From NCBI GenBank assembly GCA_009712635.1, contig WASS01000020.1:691208-755207 (forward strand): a DNA stretch of 64,000 bases, read 5' to 3'. How positions within the stretch are numbered: the stretch's first letter is position 1; every line of letters begins with the position of its first letter. Origin of the DNA: Hungatella sp. (lineage in GTDB: Bacteria; Bacillota; Clostridia; Lachnospirales; Lachnospiraceae). This document shows, piece after piece, positions 53,026-61,885 of the stretch. The position numbers were made by a program, and so were the translations under genes. The notes under the pieces are model-generated. The model was not told the origin of the DNA and did not search any database. It worked only from the letters and a program-made list of their open reading frames with translations.

Positions 53026-53925
53026 TTATTCATAAAATTTTACTTCTATCCCACCTGTGCTGCAATCTAAATTCATGTCCTTACTGGCGGAATAATCCCA
53101 GCTATCTTTGCCGGCAATGGCTGCCATCTGTTCATCTGCGATTTTTATTCCTCCAATCCTAGACTGAATCTTATAATTGTAATCTTCCTTTTGGCCTGAA
53201 AGAAACAGCAGGACTGCACCTACTTTGCATTCTCCGTTAATATCACCGGTGGTTGTACCGGTATACTCCACGGCTCCAACGCTGCATTTAATGTCTAAAT
53301 CGCCTACATTACCCTGTCTCACGGAAAGTGCACCCGCCTTTACATTAAGGCTCATGTCATCAGCAGATATGGACCGACAGGCTATAATAGGATCCATGCC
53401 ATGCACCCCTTTCTTCTTGGAAACCGATAAATCAACATCTGAAAAATGATACCCCTGGGGCACGCTGATCGTCATCACAAGATCCGTTTCATCTGACAGG
53501 AACCCGCTCCCGGTTGTCAGATCAATCTCATCATTCTCATCTTTCAGATTCCAGTTCCCATCCTTTTTGTTGGAATATATGGTTAACTCACTTACTGATG
53601 GATCCTCTACGATAAAAACCCTTCCAGCCCTGATATCTACACTCAGGCTTTTTGCAGTACCGGTGGTATAAATTTGCTGGCCTTTTTCTGCCGGAACTTC
53701 AAGATCCGAATCAAAATCATAATAATTTTCAGTCCCTTTCGGCTGGTTTTCATAATCCAGATCCTCAAATGAGAAATCAGAAAATGAATCTTTCCAGAAG
53801 CCGCTTCCCCTTGGAATAATATCGCGTAGATCAGCTCCATAGGTTACCGCTGCAGCAGCCATAATACCGCCCGCAACTACAAGGATTATTCCTGCAATCA
53901 CACATTTTTTCATAAACTTGCTCAT
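53026..53925 (-). CDS. DUF4097 family beta-repeat protein
   Basis: A 299-residue protein with an N-terminal membrane segment (about residues 7-29) and an extracellular region with many short beta strands of alternating small and hydrophobic residues (for example LSVSKKKGV, LSVRQGNVGDL), as in DUF4097 putative adhesins or LiaI-like proteins. Its start overlaps the DUF1700 stop as ATGA. Function is unknown; context suggests envelope stress. Confidence 0.85.
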   Translation of the reverse strand: MSKFMKKCVIAGIILVVAGGIMAAAAVTYGADLRDIIPRGSGFWKDSFSDFSFEDLDYENQPKGTENYYDFDSDLEVPAEKGQQIYTTGTAKSLSVDIRAGRVFIVEDPSVSELTIYSNKKDGNWNLKDENDEIDLTTGSGFLSDETDLVMTISVPQGYHFSDVDLSVSKKKGVHGMDPIIACRSISADDMSLNVKAGALSVRQGNVGDLDIKCSVGAVEYTGTTTGDINGECKVGAVLLFLSGQKEDYNYKIQSRIGGIKIADEQMAAIAGKDSWDYSASKDMNLDCSTGGIEVKFYE

Positions 53926-54668
53926 GTCCGCGCCCTCCTTCCGTGTAACAACCGGTTAAACAGATCGATACAGCTGCGAAACAGAAACGGTAGAAATTTT
54001 CCATAAAACACACCGCAAACGGCCAACGAAACAAGACCAAGGCCAAGAATCAGTATCCCCAGACCCAGCAGCAATATTCCGTCCAGAGGATGAATGATCA
54101 TGGTAGTAAAACCAGCTACCGCCAGGGCAAATCCTGCTGCCAGGAAGGCGAACGTGACCGCTCCGATTGCAACCACTGCTGCAAACAGCACTCCTATCAG
54201 ACCTGCCAATATGCCCAGTATCCCTCCTCCAATGCCAAAAAGCATGGGAGAAGCTGCAATAATCAGAACAATCCATAAAATAATTTTAATCTTACGTCTG
54301 TCATCCCCCCGTTTTTTTCGGACGGGTTCCCTCTCCTGTTCATAAAACCCGCTGTCTTTTTCCGGCTGCACCGTAACCTCCGGGAGATCATAGCGCTTTG
54401 CCATCTGATAATTGGGATCCCGAAAGCGCTCATCCTGATAACCACTTTCCGTGAATTCACCGCCTTCTTTTAAATGACCGTTCATATCCGCCCGGATCAT
54501 GGCTGCAATCCGTTCCGGACTACCAAACTCCCGTATTACAGAATCCTCATTCTCCGGTCCCGCTTCTTCCAGATAATCTCTGTAATATTCAATAGCATCT
54601 TCTTTTTCTTCATCAGGAATATCCGCCAGCAGATATTCCAGCTCTCTCATAAACTCATCCCTGTTCAT
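53922..54668 (-). CDS. DUF1700/HAAS domain membrane protein
   Basis: A 248-residue protein. The first 65 residues (FMRELEYLLADIPDEEKED, YYRDYLEEAG, REFGSPERIAAMI) are a HAAS domain, typically a partner of PadR regulators. The C-terminal half has three to four hydrophobic segments. Its start overlaps the PadR stop as ATGA, so both are translated together. I infer it is a membrane sensor in PadR-linked regulation. Confidence 0.88.
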   Translation of the reverse strand: MNRDEFMRELEYLLADIPDEEKEDAIEYYRDYLEEAGPENEDSVIREFGSPERIAAMIRADMNGHLKEGGEFTESGYQDERFRDPNYQMAKRYDLPEVTVQPEKDSGFYEQEREPVRKKRGDDRRKIKIILWIVLIIAASPMLFGIGGGILGILAGLIGVLFAAVVAIGAVTFAFLAAGFALAVAGFTTMIIHPLDGILLLGLGILILGLGLVSLAVCGVFYGKFLPFLFRSCIDLFNRLLHGRRART

Positions 54669-54985
54669 ATATGTGCCTCCTCAAAAATTCGGGATATCTT
54701 CTGCGAATAACCTGCCCATTCGCTTTTATAGAGATTTAACTGTATCCGCCCTTTCTCCGTAATCTTATAATACCTGCGGTTCCTTCCATCGTATGCAAGA
54801 TCATATACTTCCAGACATTCTTCCTTCTGAAGTCTTCGAAGAACAGGATAAAGGGTTGATTCTGAAATCTCAATAACATTTCTTACATCCTGGGTGATCT
54901 TGTAGCCGTAAGTTCCCTCCTGGTCTTTTGATACGACTGCCAGGACAATGGCGTCCAATAATGCTGCTCCTGTGTTAAAAACCAT
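54665..54985 (-). CDS. PadR family transcriptional regulator
   Basis: A 106-residue winged-helix regulator. YGYKITQDVRN, STLYPVLRRLQKEE and GRNRRYYKITEKG are the classic PadR parts, with a C-terminal helix for dimerisation. The frame opens at 55162 but ATG at 54985 with AGGAG upstream gives the family start. It lies 35 bp after the PspC gene. The promoter ahead of the operon overlaps two perfect palindromes, likely its own operators. Confidence 0.92.
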   Translation of the reverse strand: MVFNTGAALLDAIVLAVVSKDQEGTYGYKITQDVRNVIEISESTLYPVLRRLQKEECLEVYDLAYDGRNRRYYKITEKGRIQLNLYKSEWAGYSQKISRIFEEAHI

Positions 54986-55020
54986 ACGTCCACTCCTATC
55001 TTTTCTGCCTGGGTATTCCT

Positions 55021-55269
55021 TTACTCTCCGCCTCCCGAAGGATCCTTTGGTATGATCACTGCTGCAAGTATATAAATGGCAATACTTCCGCCGATTAAGG
55101 ATGCCCCGGTTACCAGGTGAAACAAATGCCTCCATGTCTGAAACAGCATAAGCAGAATCCATATCAGCCTTATCATAACCGGATCCACGGCCAGATACTC
55201 ACCAATTCCTCCACAAACTCCACATAAAACTCTGTTCTTTACTGAACGGTACAAACGCTTTGCTCCCAC
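55021..55269 (-). CDS. PspC domain protein, 82 aa
   Basis: An 82-residue membrane protein with the PspC core [22 protein letters not shown] and a longer hydrophobic part with two possible segments, ending IIPKDPSGGGE. It is the first gene of the PspC-PadR-DUF1700-DUF4097-PspC operon. Similar to the 59-residue paralogue at 52808-52987. Confidence 0.88.
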   Translation of the reverse strand: MGAKRLYRSVKNRVLCGVCGGIGEYLAVDPVMIRLIWILLMLFQTWRHLFHLVTGASLIGGSIAIYILAAVIIPKDPSGGGE

Positions 55270-55325
55270 GATTGACCACCTTTCCTCTGACTTTTAATTT
55301 TCATCTATAATATTATTTATGTTTT

Positions 55326-55371
55326 TATATTATATGTTGTATAATATATTGTTATTATATGCGATATAATA
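55326..55371 (-). promoter_or_regulatory. Two perfect palindromes overlapping the PadR-operon promoter
   Basis: TATATTATA-TGTTG-TATAATATA (55326-55348) and TATTATAT-GCG-ATATAATA (55353-55371) are perfect inverted repeats. The second covers the -10 box and part of the spacer, and the first the start site. They fit operators for the operon PadR regulator, which usually binds such palindromes. Confidence 0.65.
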
Positions 55372-55382
55372 TTAGTTGTCAA
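55354..55382 (-). promoter_or_regulatory. Perfect consensus promoter of the PadR operon
   Basis: On the minus strand TTGACA (55382-55377) and TATAAT (55359-55354) are 17 bp apart. Start near 55347 would leave about 78 nt before the first PspC start. Confidence 0.85.
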
Positions 55383-55400
55383 CACCCATTAGAAAAAACT

Positions 55401-56396
55401 TTAAATATAAAAGACACCTTTGACGCCAGAGATCGCGTGAAAGGTGTCTTTTAAAAGCCGGTCAGTGTAATAGGAAATCAATATTTTTTTCTTCCTATAA
55501 TGATACAGGGCTCCAATCAGATTCGAATCATTAAAATAACGGCAGGCAACAACCTCCGGTCTTGGTAAATAAGGAGACAGTTTACGCAGAGGATTTTCAT
55601 TGCAGAATTTTTCCACATGTTTTCTGATATACTCAATCAAAAGAGGCTGTTTGCTGATTCCGCCTCCGATCGCCACCAGCTCCGCATCAAAGAGTACCTG
55701 TAGATTATATATCCGGACTGCAAGCTGTTTCGTATAGCGGTCCAATGCCTTTAGCACTTCCGGATTTCCCTGCTCTGCCATCTCAAAGATGCGGATACCA
55801 TCAAGCTCTTCCTTAGGAATTCCAGTTTCTTCTGATACTGCTTTGATCAGGGCTGTCGCTCCTCCTGCAGTTCCCCAATATCCGCTCATCTGATCCAGAT
55901 TTTCATCTGATACTGCCATGTAGCTGAATTCTCCTGCTGAAAAATGGTTTCCCTTATAGATCTTACCGTCGATAATCAGGCCGCCTCCTACAGCAGTTCC
56001 CAGTACAAGGACAATTCCGTTATTTACATCTTTCAGACTCCCCAGCCATTTTTCTGCCAAAGCCGCACATTTCCCGTCATTTTCAATTGTAACAGGCACT
56101 TTGCATTTCTCCTGAAGCAGTTCAACCATATTATGACCTGTCACGCAGCTTAATCTCCCGCCTGTATAGCAGTATCCTGTTTCACTGTCTAATATCCCGG
56201 GAGCGCTCATGGCAATCCCCTCTGCCCTGCCTTCATACTTTTTAAAAATGGAATACAGGGTTTCCAGATAATTCTCCAGATTCTCACTTTCACTAACCGT
56301 GGTCTTAACCTTGCCTTTTTCAATAAATTCCCCGTCTGCATTCATAAGAGCATACTTAATAAATGTACCTCCTGCATCAATTACAAGAAATTCCAT
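55401..56396 (-). CDS. ROK family sugar kinase-like protein
   Basis: A 331-residue protein with DAGGTFIKYAL (phosphate 1 loop, residues 7-17), AMSAPGILDSETG, ENDGKCAALAEKW and GTAVGGGLIIDGK. These are ROK kinase parts; the Cys-rich zinc motif of many ROK members is missing, which also occurs in real sugar kinases of the family. No helix-turn-helix is present. It overlaps the hydrolase gene by 20 bp with AGGAGG in that gene. The last 20 codons read through a long terminator hairpin before TAA at 55403-55401. It probably phosphorylates a sugar released by the hydrolase. Confidence 0.88.
   Translation of the reverse strand: MEFLVIDAGGTFIKYALMNADGEFIEKGKVKTTVSESENLENYLETLYSIFKKYEGRAEGIAMSAPGILDSETGYCYTGGRLSCVTGHNMVELLQEKCKVPVTIENDGKCAALAEKWLGSLKDVNNGIVLVLGTAVGGGLIIDGKIYKGNHFSAGEFSYMAVSDENLDQMSGYWGTAGGATALIKAVSEETGIPKEELDGIRIFEMAEQGNPEVLKALDRYTKQLAVRIYNLQVLFDAELVAIGGGISKQPLLIEYIRKHVEKFCNENPLRKLSPYLPRPEVVACRYFNDSNLIGALYHYRKKKILISYYTDRLLKDTFHAISGVKGVFYI
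55409..55452. terminator. Long hairpin terminator inside the end of the ROK gene
   Basis: AAAAGACACCTTT (55409-55421) pairs perfectly with AAAGGTGTCTTTT (55440-55452) over 13 bp, with an inner ACGC/GCGT. On the minus strand it is followed by TTTTATATTTAA, whose last three bases are the ROK stop codon. It could also stop transcripts in the other direction. Confidence 0.85.
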
Positions 56397-57957
56397 TGGT
56401 CCTTTCCTCCTTTTTTAGTTTTCGCAGCAAGTAGGCCGGAGTACAGCTCCACGCATGGCAATAGCTGTTTACAGCCGATGAACCATAAGGAGATTCTTCC
56501 GGATTTTCCGGATTATACAGTTCCCAGAAAGTATCTGCCCCGTAAGAGAGCATACCTCCCCAGTAATATTTCATATAATCCACTGCCATTTTCTTTTCTC
56601 CGCACAGAATCAGTGCCTCCACATAATGATGATTCATGTAAGGTGTTACCATTCCCATATCAGGATTCATCTTAGTAATACGTTTTAAAAGCGCACCGGC
56701 CTCTTCCTCTTTTTTTACACCTGCCAGTACCATCCATACCTGGCTTGCATAAGAAACCTGACGTTTGGCTCCACTGATAAACACATGAAGCTCTTCATCC
56801 CATAAATACTTTAAAGCCGCACTGATGCAATACCCCTTTTCCTCCTGTAATTGCTTTACAATCTCTTTTTCACCCAGGATCTTGGCAAGTTCAATTGCTG
56901 CATTTAATGTATAGATATAGATTGCATGAGCACTGGCCTGTTTGTCAAGTCCTTCTTTCCAGTCAATAAAACACCAGAAGTTATCGCTGCCTTCAATTAT
57001 ATAGTTATCATTAAAACGTTCTCTTGCCAGTTCAATCTGCCTGTAAGCCGGCTGCCAGAGATCCTTTAAGGTTTCCATATCTTTTGAAGCCTCATAATAG
57101 TCCTTTAAGGTGGATATAAAAAACAGAGAATAATCGAATAAAAAAGTATCATCTACAATATACTCCGGCTCTGTAAAAAGACAGGCACCGATGGCTCCGT
57201 CACCCCTGGTAAGGCCGCCGAACAGATACAGGCATCGTTTGACCATATCATAATTTTTAAAGGTCTCGTAATTGGTAAGTGCCTGCAGCCTTAAATCTCC
57301 CAGCCAAAGGCGTCTGTCACGTTTGGGACCATCCTCAAACACAGACTGCATACAGTTTTGAAGAGTCCGTAAGCTGACTTTGTCCAGCTGACTCATAAAC
57401 GGATCAGCAGCACAAGTCACTCCTTCCATACTAACTGCAGAAACAGCCCTGCATACAACTTCCTCTACCGCCACCTGATATTTTAAAGAGGTATCCACCA
57501 CATAAATCTCAAGAAAGCGGAATGCATACCTTCTGGGCAGCTTAAGACATACGGGAAGCACATCAATATGTATATACTCCTCCTGAATCCATCCCCTGCT
57601 GATCCAGCCATTGTATTCCTCGGATTTTTCTATCAATTCTTTGGCAATTTCACCGAATTTCAGCCTTAAGTATGCAGGTGCATCCTGAGGGCTTCCCACT
57701 GATTTTAACTTTAAGCTGACATAGCCTACCTGATGATCTCCAAAATCCAGAACAACAGAATCCCCTTTCTTCAGTAACATACCAGGTAAATCTTTAAGCT
57801 TTGCCCCTGGATGGATTTTCCCTTTATCATCTACAGTTACAATTCCTGTCGGTTTCACCAGATTTTCTATCAGCTTTCCCTCCAGCTTTTTTGCCTTTTC
57901 TATAAATGACTCATTGGTAACTCTCTTCATCTCCAAATCAATACTGACTGCCGCCAT
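56377..57957 (-). CDS. Alpha-L-rhamnosidase-like (GH78-type) hydrolase, cytoplasmic
   Basis: A 526-residue protein without a signal peptide. The segment DGPKRDRRLWLGDLR matches the acidic catalytic region of six-hairpin glycosidases of the GH78 type, and ADTFWELYNPENPEESPYGS the second active-site part. It is much shorter than secreted rhamnosidases (about 900-1000 residues), lacking extra N-terminal domains. It sits between a GPH symporter and a ROK protein, so it likely cleaves an imported glycoside in the cytoplasm. Exact sugar unknown. Confidence 0.75.
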   Translation of the reverse strand: MAAVSIDLEMKRVTNESFIEKAKKLEGKLIENLVKPTGIVTVDDKGKIHPGAKLKDLPGMLLKKGDSVVLDFGDHQVGYVSLKLKSVGSPQDAPAYLRLKFGEIAKELIEKSEEYNGWISRGWIQEEYIHIDVLPVCLKLPRRYAFRFLEIYVVDTSLKYQVAVEEVVCRAVSAVSMEGVTCAADPFMSQLDKVSLRTLQNCMQSVFEDGPKRDRRLWLGDLRLQALTNYETFKNYDMVKRCLYLFGGLTRGDGAIGACLFTEPEYIVDDTFLFDYSLFFISTLKDYYEASKDMETLKDLWQPAYRQIELARERFNDNYIIEGSDNFWCFIDWKEGLDKQASAHAIYIYTLNAAIELAKILGEKEIVKQLQEEKGYCISAALKYLWDEELHVFISGAKRQVSYASQVWMVLAGVKKEEEAGALLKRITKMNPDMGMVTPYMNHHYVEALILCGEKKMAVDYMKYYWGGMLSYGADTFWELYNPENPEESPYGSSAVNSYCHAWSCTPAYLLRKLKKEERTNGISCN

Positions 57958-57970
57958 AATTATTCCTTTC

Positions 57971-59329
57971 TTAACGTTCTGCCAATCTTCTTTCCTCTAA
58001 CTCCTTGTTGATCTGCGGAAGCTTTTTATCCAGATCATACATCAGAAAAGTAATGATAGTTAATATATTGGTTGCAAGGGGGATCCATATATACATAGCA
58101 CTGATGGCATTTAAAGCAGAGTTTGTCTGAACCTGTGCGTTTGCCACATAGCCGCTGGATGCCAAAAGTGCTGCTGCCACTGAGCTTGCCACTGCCATTC
58201 CCACCTTACCTATAAATCCATTTACGGCTGACATGGTTCCTGCAATGTTAACTCCTGATTTCCATTCACCATAATCCACCGGATCAGGCTGAATGGCAAA
58301 ATGCATGCTTCCCTTCAGTCCATATCCAAGAGCTGCAACTGTCACGCCTGCAATCACAACGGGAACTGAGGTTCCTCCAGCAAAAACAATAAGAAGTCCT
58401 GCACCATGAAATACAGAGCCTGCTATCATCAGATTTCTTTTTGAAGTCATACGAGCCAAAAACGGAACGCTGAGATTTGTAGCAACAGGGATTAAAGTTG
58501 TAATCGTCGCCGCCACACTTGAAAGCTCTTTATTATTTAAGTTGTAGGTGAAGTAATATATGATGGCCCCTGCCTGAATTATAAAACCGCCAAAAAACCA
58601 GATAATATTGGCAGCAAACAATAACCACGGCTTATTGTGAATCAGGCAGTTTATACTGGCTTTCAGGCTTACCTTTTCTTCATTGATACGCACTCTCTCT
58701 TTTGTGTTATAAAAACAGAAGAAGAATACCAGACAGCCTACAATACCAAAAATCATCATTACGATTCGAAATCCTACGGCTTCATTTCCGTTGCCAAAAC
58801 GATCTACCATTTTGAGAGCAAAGGCAGATACTACAGTAGAGCCCATATAAGAGAAAAACACACGGCTGGCAGCCAGGTTGGTTCTCTCCTGAGGATCCGC
58901 TGTCAGAGACGGCAGTATGGAAGCCATAGGAATATTTACAATGGTATAGGCAAGAGATAACAGCATATAGGTTACATATGCATAAATGAGCATCCCCTTC
59001 TGTGAAATATCCGGTACGCTGAATGCCAGAAATGCAGTCACTGCAAACGGCACCGCACCTGCAAAAATCCATGGTCTGGATTTCCCCCACCTCGTATTGG
59101 TTCTGTCAATAAGAATTCCCACCGCCAGATCTGTAAATCCATCAAAAATTTTAGTTACCAGAAACATGACGCTTACTGCCGCTGCATCTAAATGCATCAC
59201 GTCTGTATAAAAATATAATAAATATAATGAAATCACCTGCCAGATCAGATTACAGGCAAAATCAGAAGAACCATAACCAATCCGCTGCCTCCACTTGCTT
59301 TTTTTAATCTCTTTTTCAAACGTATCCAT
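57971..59329 (-). CDS. GPH family (MelB-type) sugar:cation symporter
   Basis: A 452-residue membrane protein with about twelve hydrophobic segments. The start KWRQRIGYGSSDFACNLIW and the segment DRTNTRWGKSRPWI are typical of glycoside-pentoside-hexuronide symporters. It is the first gene of the glycoside operon. GGAGAGG precedes the ATG at 59329. Confidence 0.92.
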   Translation of the reverse strand: MDTFEKEIKKSKWRQRIGYGSSDFACNLIWQVISLYLLYFYTDVMHLDAAAVSVMFLVTKIFDGFTDLAVGILIDRTNTRWGKSRPWIFAGAVPFAVTAFLAFSVPDISQKGMLIYAYVTYMLLSLAYTIVNIPMASILPSLTADPQERTNLAASRVFFSYMGSTVVSAFALKMVDRFGNGNEAVGFRIVMMIFGIVGCLVFFFCFYNTKERVRINEEKVSLKASINCLIHNKPWLLFAANIIWFFGGFIIQAGAIIYYFTYNLNNKELSSVAATITTLIPVATNLSVPFLARMTSKRNLMIAGSVFHGAGLLIVFAGGTSVPVVIAGVTVAALGYGLKGSMHFAIQPDPVDYGEWKSGVNIAGTMSAVNGFIGKVGMAVASSVAAALLASSGYVANAQVQTNSALNAISAMYIWIPLATNILTIITFLMYDLDKKLPQINKELEERRLAER

Positions 59330-59352
59330 CTTATTTACCTCTCCTTATTTAT

Positions 59353-59371
59353 TGATAGTTGTATACTATCA
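59353..59371. promoter_or_regulatory. Inverted repeat upstream of the glycoside operon
   Basis: TGATAGT (59353-59359) and ACTATCA (59365-59371) with a 5-bp spacer form a perfect inverted repeat 24 bp before the symporter start. A repressor or activator site is likely. I could not fix a confident promoter on the minus strand. Confidence 0.5.
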
Positions 59372-59408
59372 TCAGACAAAGGTTTTTACTAATGACTAAT
59401 TTATGTTA

Positions 59409-59438
59409 TTGACTTGATATTTTTTAAGATGGTACACT
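59409..59438 (+). promoter_or_regulatory. Promoter of the AraC gene
   Basis: TTGACT (59409-59414) and TACACT (59433-59438) are 18 bp apart, with TGG extending the -10. Start near 59445; GGAGG lies 8 nt before ATG at 59470. Confidence 0.65.
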
Positions 59439-59469
59439 AATAAAAAGATAACGACCGGAGGAAGCTGTC

Positions 59470-60525
59470 ATGAAAATAAATAAGAATAAATTTAAAGAAT
59501 TTATTGTTTCATATAATAAAGATGAAGAATTTTACCACCGCCTTTTTGAGGCGGAACAACGCTCTCCCCAGACTTTTTCCTCATATGTAAATTCATTGGA
59601 CCAGGAATATATTGAACGGCACCAGCTATATGTTCCCTGCCTGCACCCAATCTGGCATCCATATATCACTGAAAACGCATTTTTTAAATCATCCTCACAG
59701 AATATTTACATTAATAAACATAACCGCTATACTCCGGAATTTATTCATGAGCATGAATTTTATGAATGCTTTTACGTGTATTCCGGCGCCTGCTCCAATA
59801 CCATTCAGGGAAGAAAAAGAGTGTGCAAAACCGGAGATTTATGTATTATTCCTCCTAAAACAAGGCACAGCATTGCCGTATTTGATGACAGTGTCGTGAT
59901 TAATATCATGATTAAATCCAATGCCTTCCATTCAACCTTTTTTGAACTGTTTGCCAACAACAATGCCTTGTCCCACTTTTTTGCCTATACCTTGTATAAA
60001 AAAACGGAAAACAATTACCTGCTGTTTCATACCAGGTCAGATGAGGTAATCTGCAATGTGATCGAAGACATTTATATTGAATTCTATGGACACGAAAAGT
60101 ACTCTGATCCCTTACTTGACAGCTATCTTCTCACGTTCTGGGCGATCCTGCTGCGCCGGCATGAAAAGCATCTGGAAAGCTTTTTAAATACCACCCATAA
60201 AAACCTTGCCCTGCCTGATATCCTGAATTACTTTCAGACACACTTTATGGATATTACGCTTTCCTCTGCTGCAGAACATTTCGGCTTTTCGGTCCCCCAT
60301 TTCAGCAAGCTGGTCAAGGAACATACAGGCCAGACCTTCATTAAGCTTATCCGGAACATACGACTGGAAAAAGCCTGCCGGGCACTTAAGACTACAAATT
60401 TAAGCATTGCTTCCATCTGCGAAATTATTGGCTATACAAATCCAGAGCACTTTAACCGGATATTTAAGGAGACCTTTCATATGACTCCCGGAGAATATCG
60501 AAAAAAACAAATGAGTGTCTCGTAA
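59470..60525 (+). CDS. AraC family transcriptional regulator
   Basis: A 351-residue regulator with an N-terminal cupin-type sensor (HEHEFYECFYVYSG, GDLCIIPPKTRHSI) and a C-terminal AraC domain of two helix-turn-helix parts (LSSAAEHFGFSVPHFSKLVKE and SICEIIGYTNPEHFNRIFKE). It is divergent from the symporter-hydrolase-ROK operon, which it most likely controls. The ligand is not known. Confidence 0.93.
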   Translation: MKINKNKFKEFIVSYNKDEEFYHRLFEAEQRSPQTFSSYVNSLDQEYIERHQLYVPCLHPIWHPYITENAFFKSSSQNIYINKHNRYTPEFIHEHEFYECFYVYSGACSNTIQGRKRVCKTGDLCIIPPKTRHSIAVFDDSVVINIMIKSNAFHSTFFELFANNNALSHFFAYTLYKKTENNYLLFHTRSDEVICNVIEDIYIEFYGHEKYSDPLLDSYLLTFWAILLRRHEKHLESFLNTTHKNLALPDILNYFQTHFMDITLSSAAEHFGFSVPHFSKLVKEHTGQTFIKLIRNIRLEKACRALKTTNLSIASICEIIGYTNPEHFNRIFKETFHMTPGEYRKKQMSVS

Positions 60526-60567
60526 CACAAAACTCTCTGTTGAACGCCCATGCACACAAAGTCAGGA

Positions 60568-60592
60568 AAGGAGCAGAAAAATTCTGCTCCTT
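60568..60592. terminator. Bidirectional terminator between AraC and dacF
   Basis: AAGGAGCAGAA (60568-60578) and TTCTGCTCCTT (60582-60592) form an 11-bp stem with a 3-nt loop, followed on the plus strand by ACTCTTTTTA. It lies between convergent genes. Confidence 0.85.
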
Positions 60593-60612
60593 ACTCTTTT
60601 TAACCAATCCAC

Positions 60613-61848
60613 CTACAAACTAAACGCATGAAGAAGTCGTTTTAAATAATCTCCAAATTTTGCTTCCCGCACAGCTCCTGCTGTCAGAACCGGAACTTCG
60701 CCGATCTTCTTTCCGCCAAGGCTATATACAAGGTTTCCTGCAGGCTGGCCTTCTTCAATAGGTGCAGACACTGACGGAGCAAGCTCCAGTTTCCTTTCTA
60801 TTGCGGTAAAATCCTCTCCCTTTAAGCTTAAATAGGAAAAGGAACCGCCGTATTTTAAAGGAACTTTCTCGTCCACACCGTTATCTACAATCATATCCGG
60901 AAGGGGCAGCATCTCTTTATCTTCATATAGTTTACAGTTTGCATAGCCATAGTTTAAGAGGGTCTGGGCATCTGCAAACCTCACCTTATAATCCGGCGCA
61001 GCCATAATGGATGCAATGAGACGGACACCATCTTTTTCTGCAGTTGCAGAGAGACAGTACTTTGCAATGGAAGTAGATCCGGTCTTTAAGCCCGTTACAT
61101 TAAAGTTTGTTGCCATTTTTAAAAGCTTATTGGTATTTGACAGACCAAATTCTTTCGTTCCCTGCTTCGTCACGTGAGTGATGTTTTCCATCCAGATAGT
61201 TGAATAGTTATGAATCTGTGGATACTTATTAATCAGTTCCCTTGACATGGTTGCGATATCTCTGGCAGTTGTTACATGTGTGGGGGATTCAGTAAGACCG
61301 CAGCAGTCCTCAAAATGAGTATTTGTCATCCCAAGTGCTGCCGCCCGCTCATTCATCATCTTTACAAATTCATCCTCTGTTCCTGCTATGTACTCCGCCA
61401 TGGCGACGGATGCATCATTACCTGACGCGACAACAATACACTTGATCATGGTTTCAACCGTCTGTACTTCTCCTTCTTCCAGAAATACCTGAGATCCTCC
61501 CATGGATTTTGCGTGGGCACTGGTCACAACCTCATCGGTCAGCTTGATCTTACCTGATTCCAGGGCATCAAAAATAAGGATGAGCGTCATAATCTTTGTG
61601 ATGCTGGCAGGACTTCTTTTTTCATCCGCATCTTTTTCGTAAATGACCTGCCCGGTAGATGCTTCCATTAAAATCGCACTTGGAGACTGCAGGGCAGGGC
61701 CGCCTTCTGTATTAACCGCCTGGGCCTCTTCTGCTTTTACAATCATGTCCGAGGCAACCGCTATATCCGGCTCCTGCCCTGCCACCGTCTGGCATAAACA
61801 GGAAAATAGCAGAAAAAAGCTTAATAAAAATGCTGTAACTCTTTTCAT
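60613..61848 (-). CDS. D-alanyl-D-alanine carboxypeptidase (DacF/PBP5-like)
   Basis: A 411-residue penicillin-binding protein that trims peptidoglycan stem peptides. It has a signal peptide (about residues 1-25), SxxK (SITK, with the catalytic Ser), SGN and KTGST motifs, and a C-terminal PBP5-type domain followed by an amphipathic anchor-like end. Starts at ATG 61848; a GTG three codons upstream is closer to GAGGAA but gives no better family start. Sporulation DacF is one possibility. Confidence 0.9.
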   Translation of the reverse strand: MKRVTAFLLSFFLLFSCLCQTVAGQEPDIAVASDMIVKAEEAQAVNTEGGPALQSPSAILMEASTGQVIYEKDADEKRSPASITKIMTLILIFDALESGKIKLTDEVVTSAHAKSMGGSQVFLEEGEVQTVETMIKCIVVASGNDASVAMAEYIAGTEDEFVKMMNERAAALGMTNTHFEDCCGLTESPTHVTTARDIATMSRELINKYPQIHNYSTIWMENITHVTKQGTKEFGLSNTNKLLKMATNFNVTGLKTGSTSIAKYCLSATAEKDGVRLIASIMAAPDYKVRFADAQTLLNYGYANCKLYEDKEMLPLPDMIVDNGVDEKVPLKYGGSFSYLSLKGEDFTAIERKLELAPSVSAPIEEGQPAGNLVYSLGGKKIGEVPVLTAGAVREAKFGDYLKRLLHAFSL

Positions 61849-61885
61849 GTTATACACGTTCCTCTGATCTATAGCTTTATATCAT

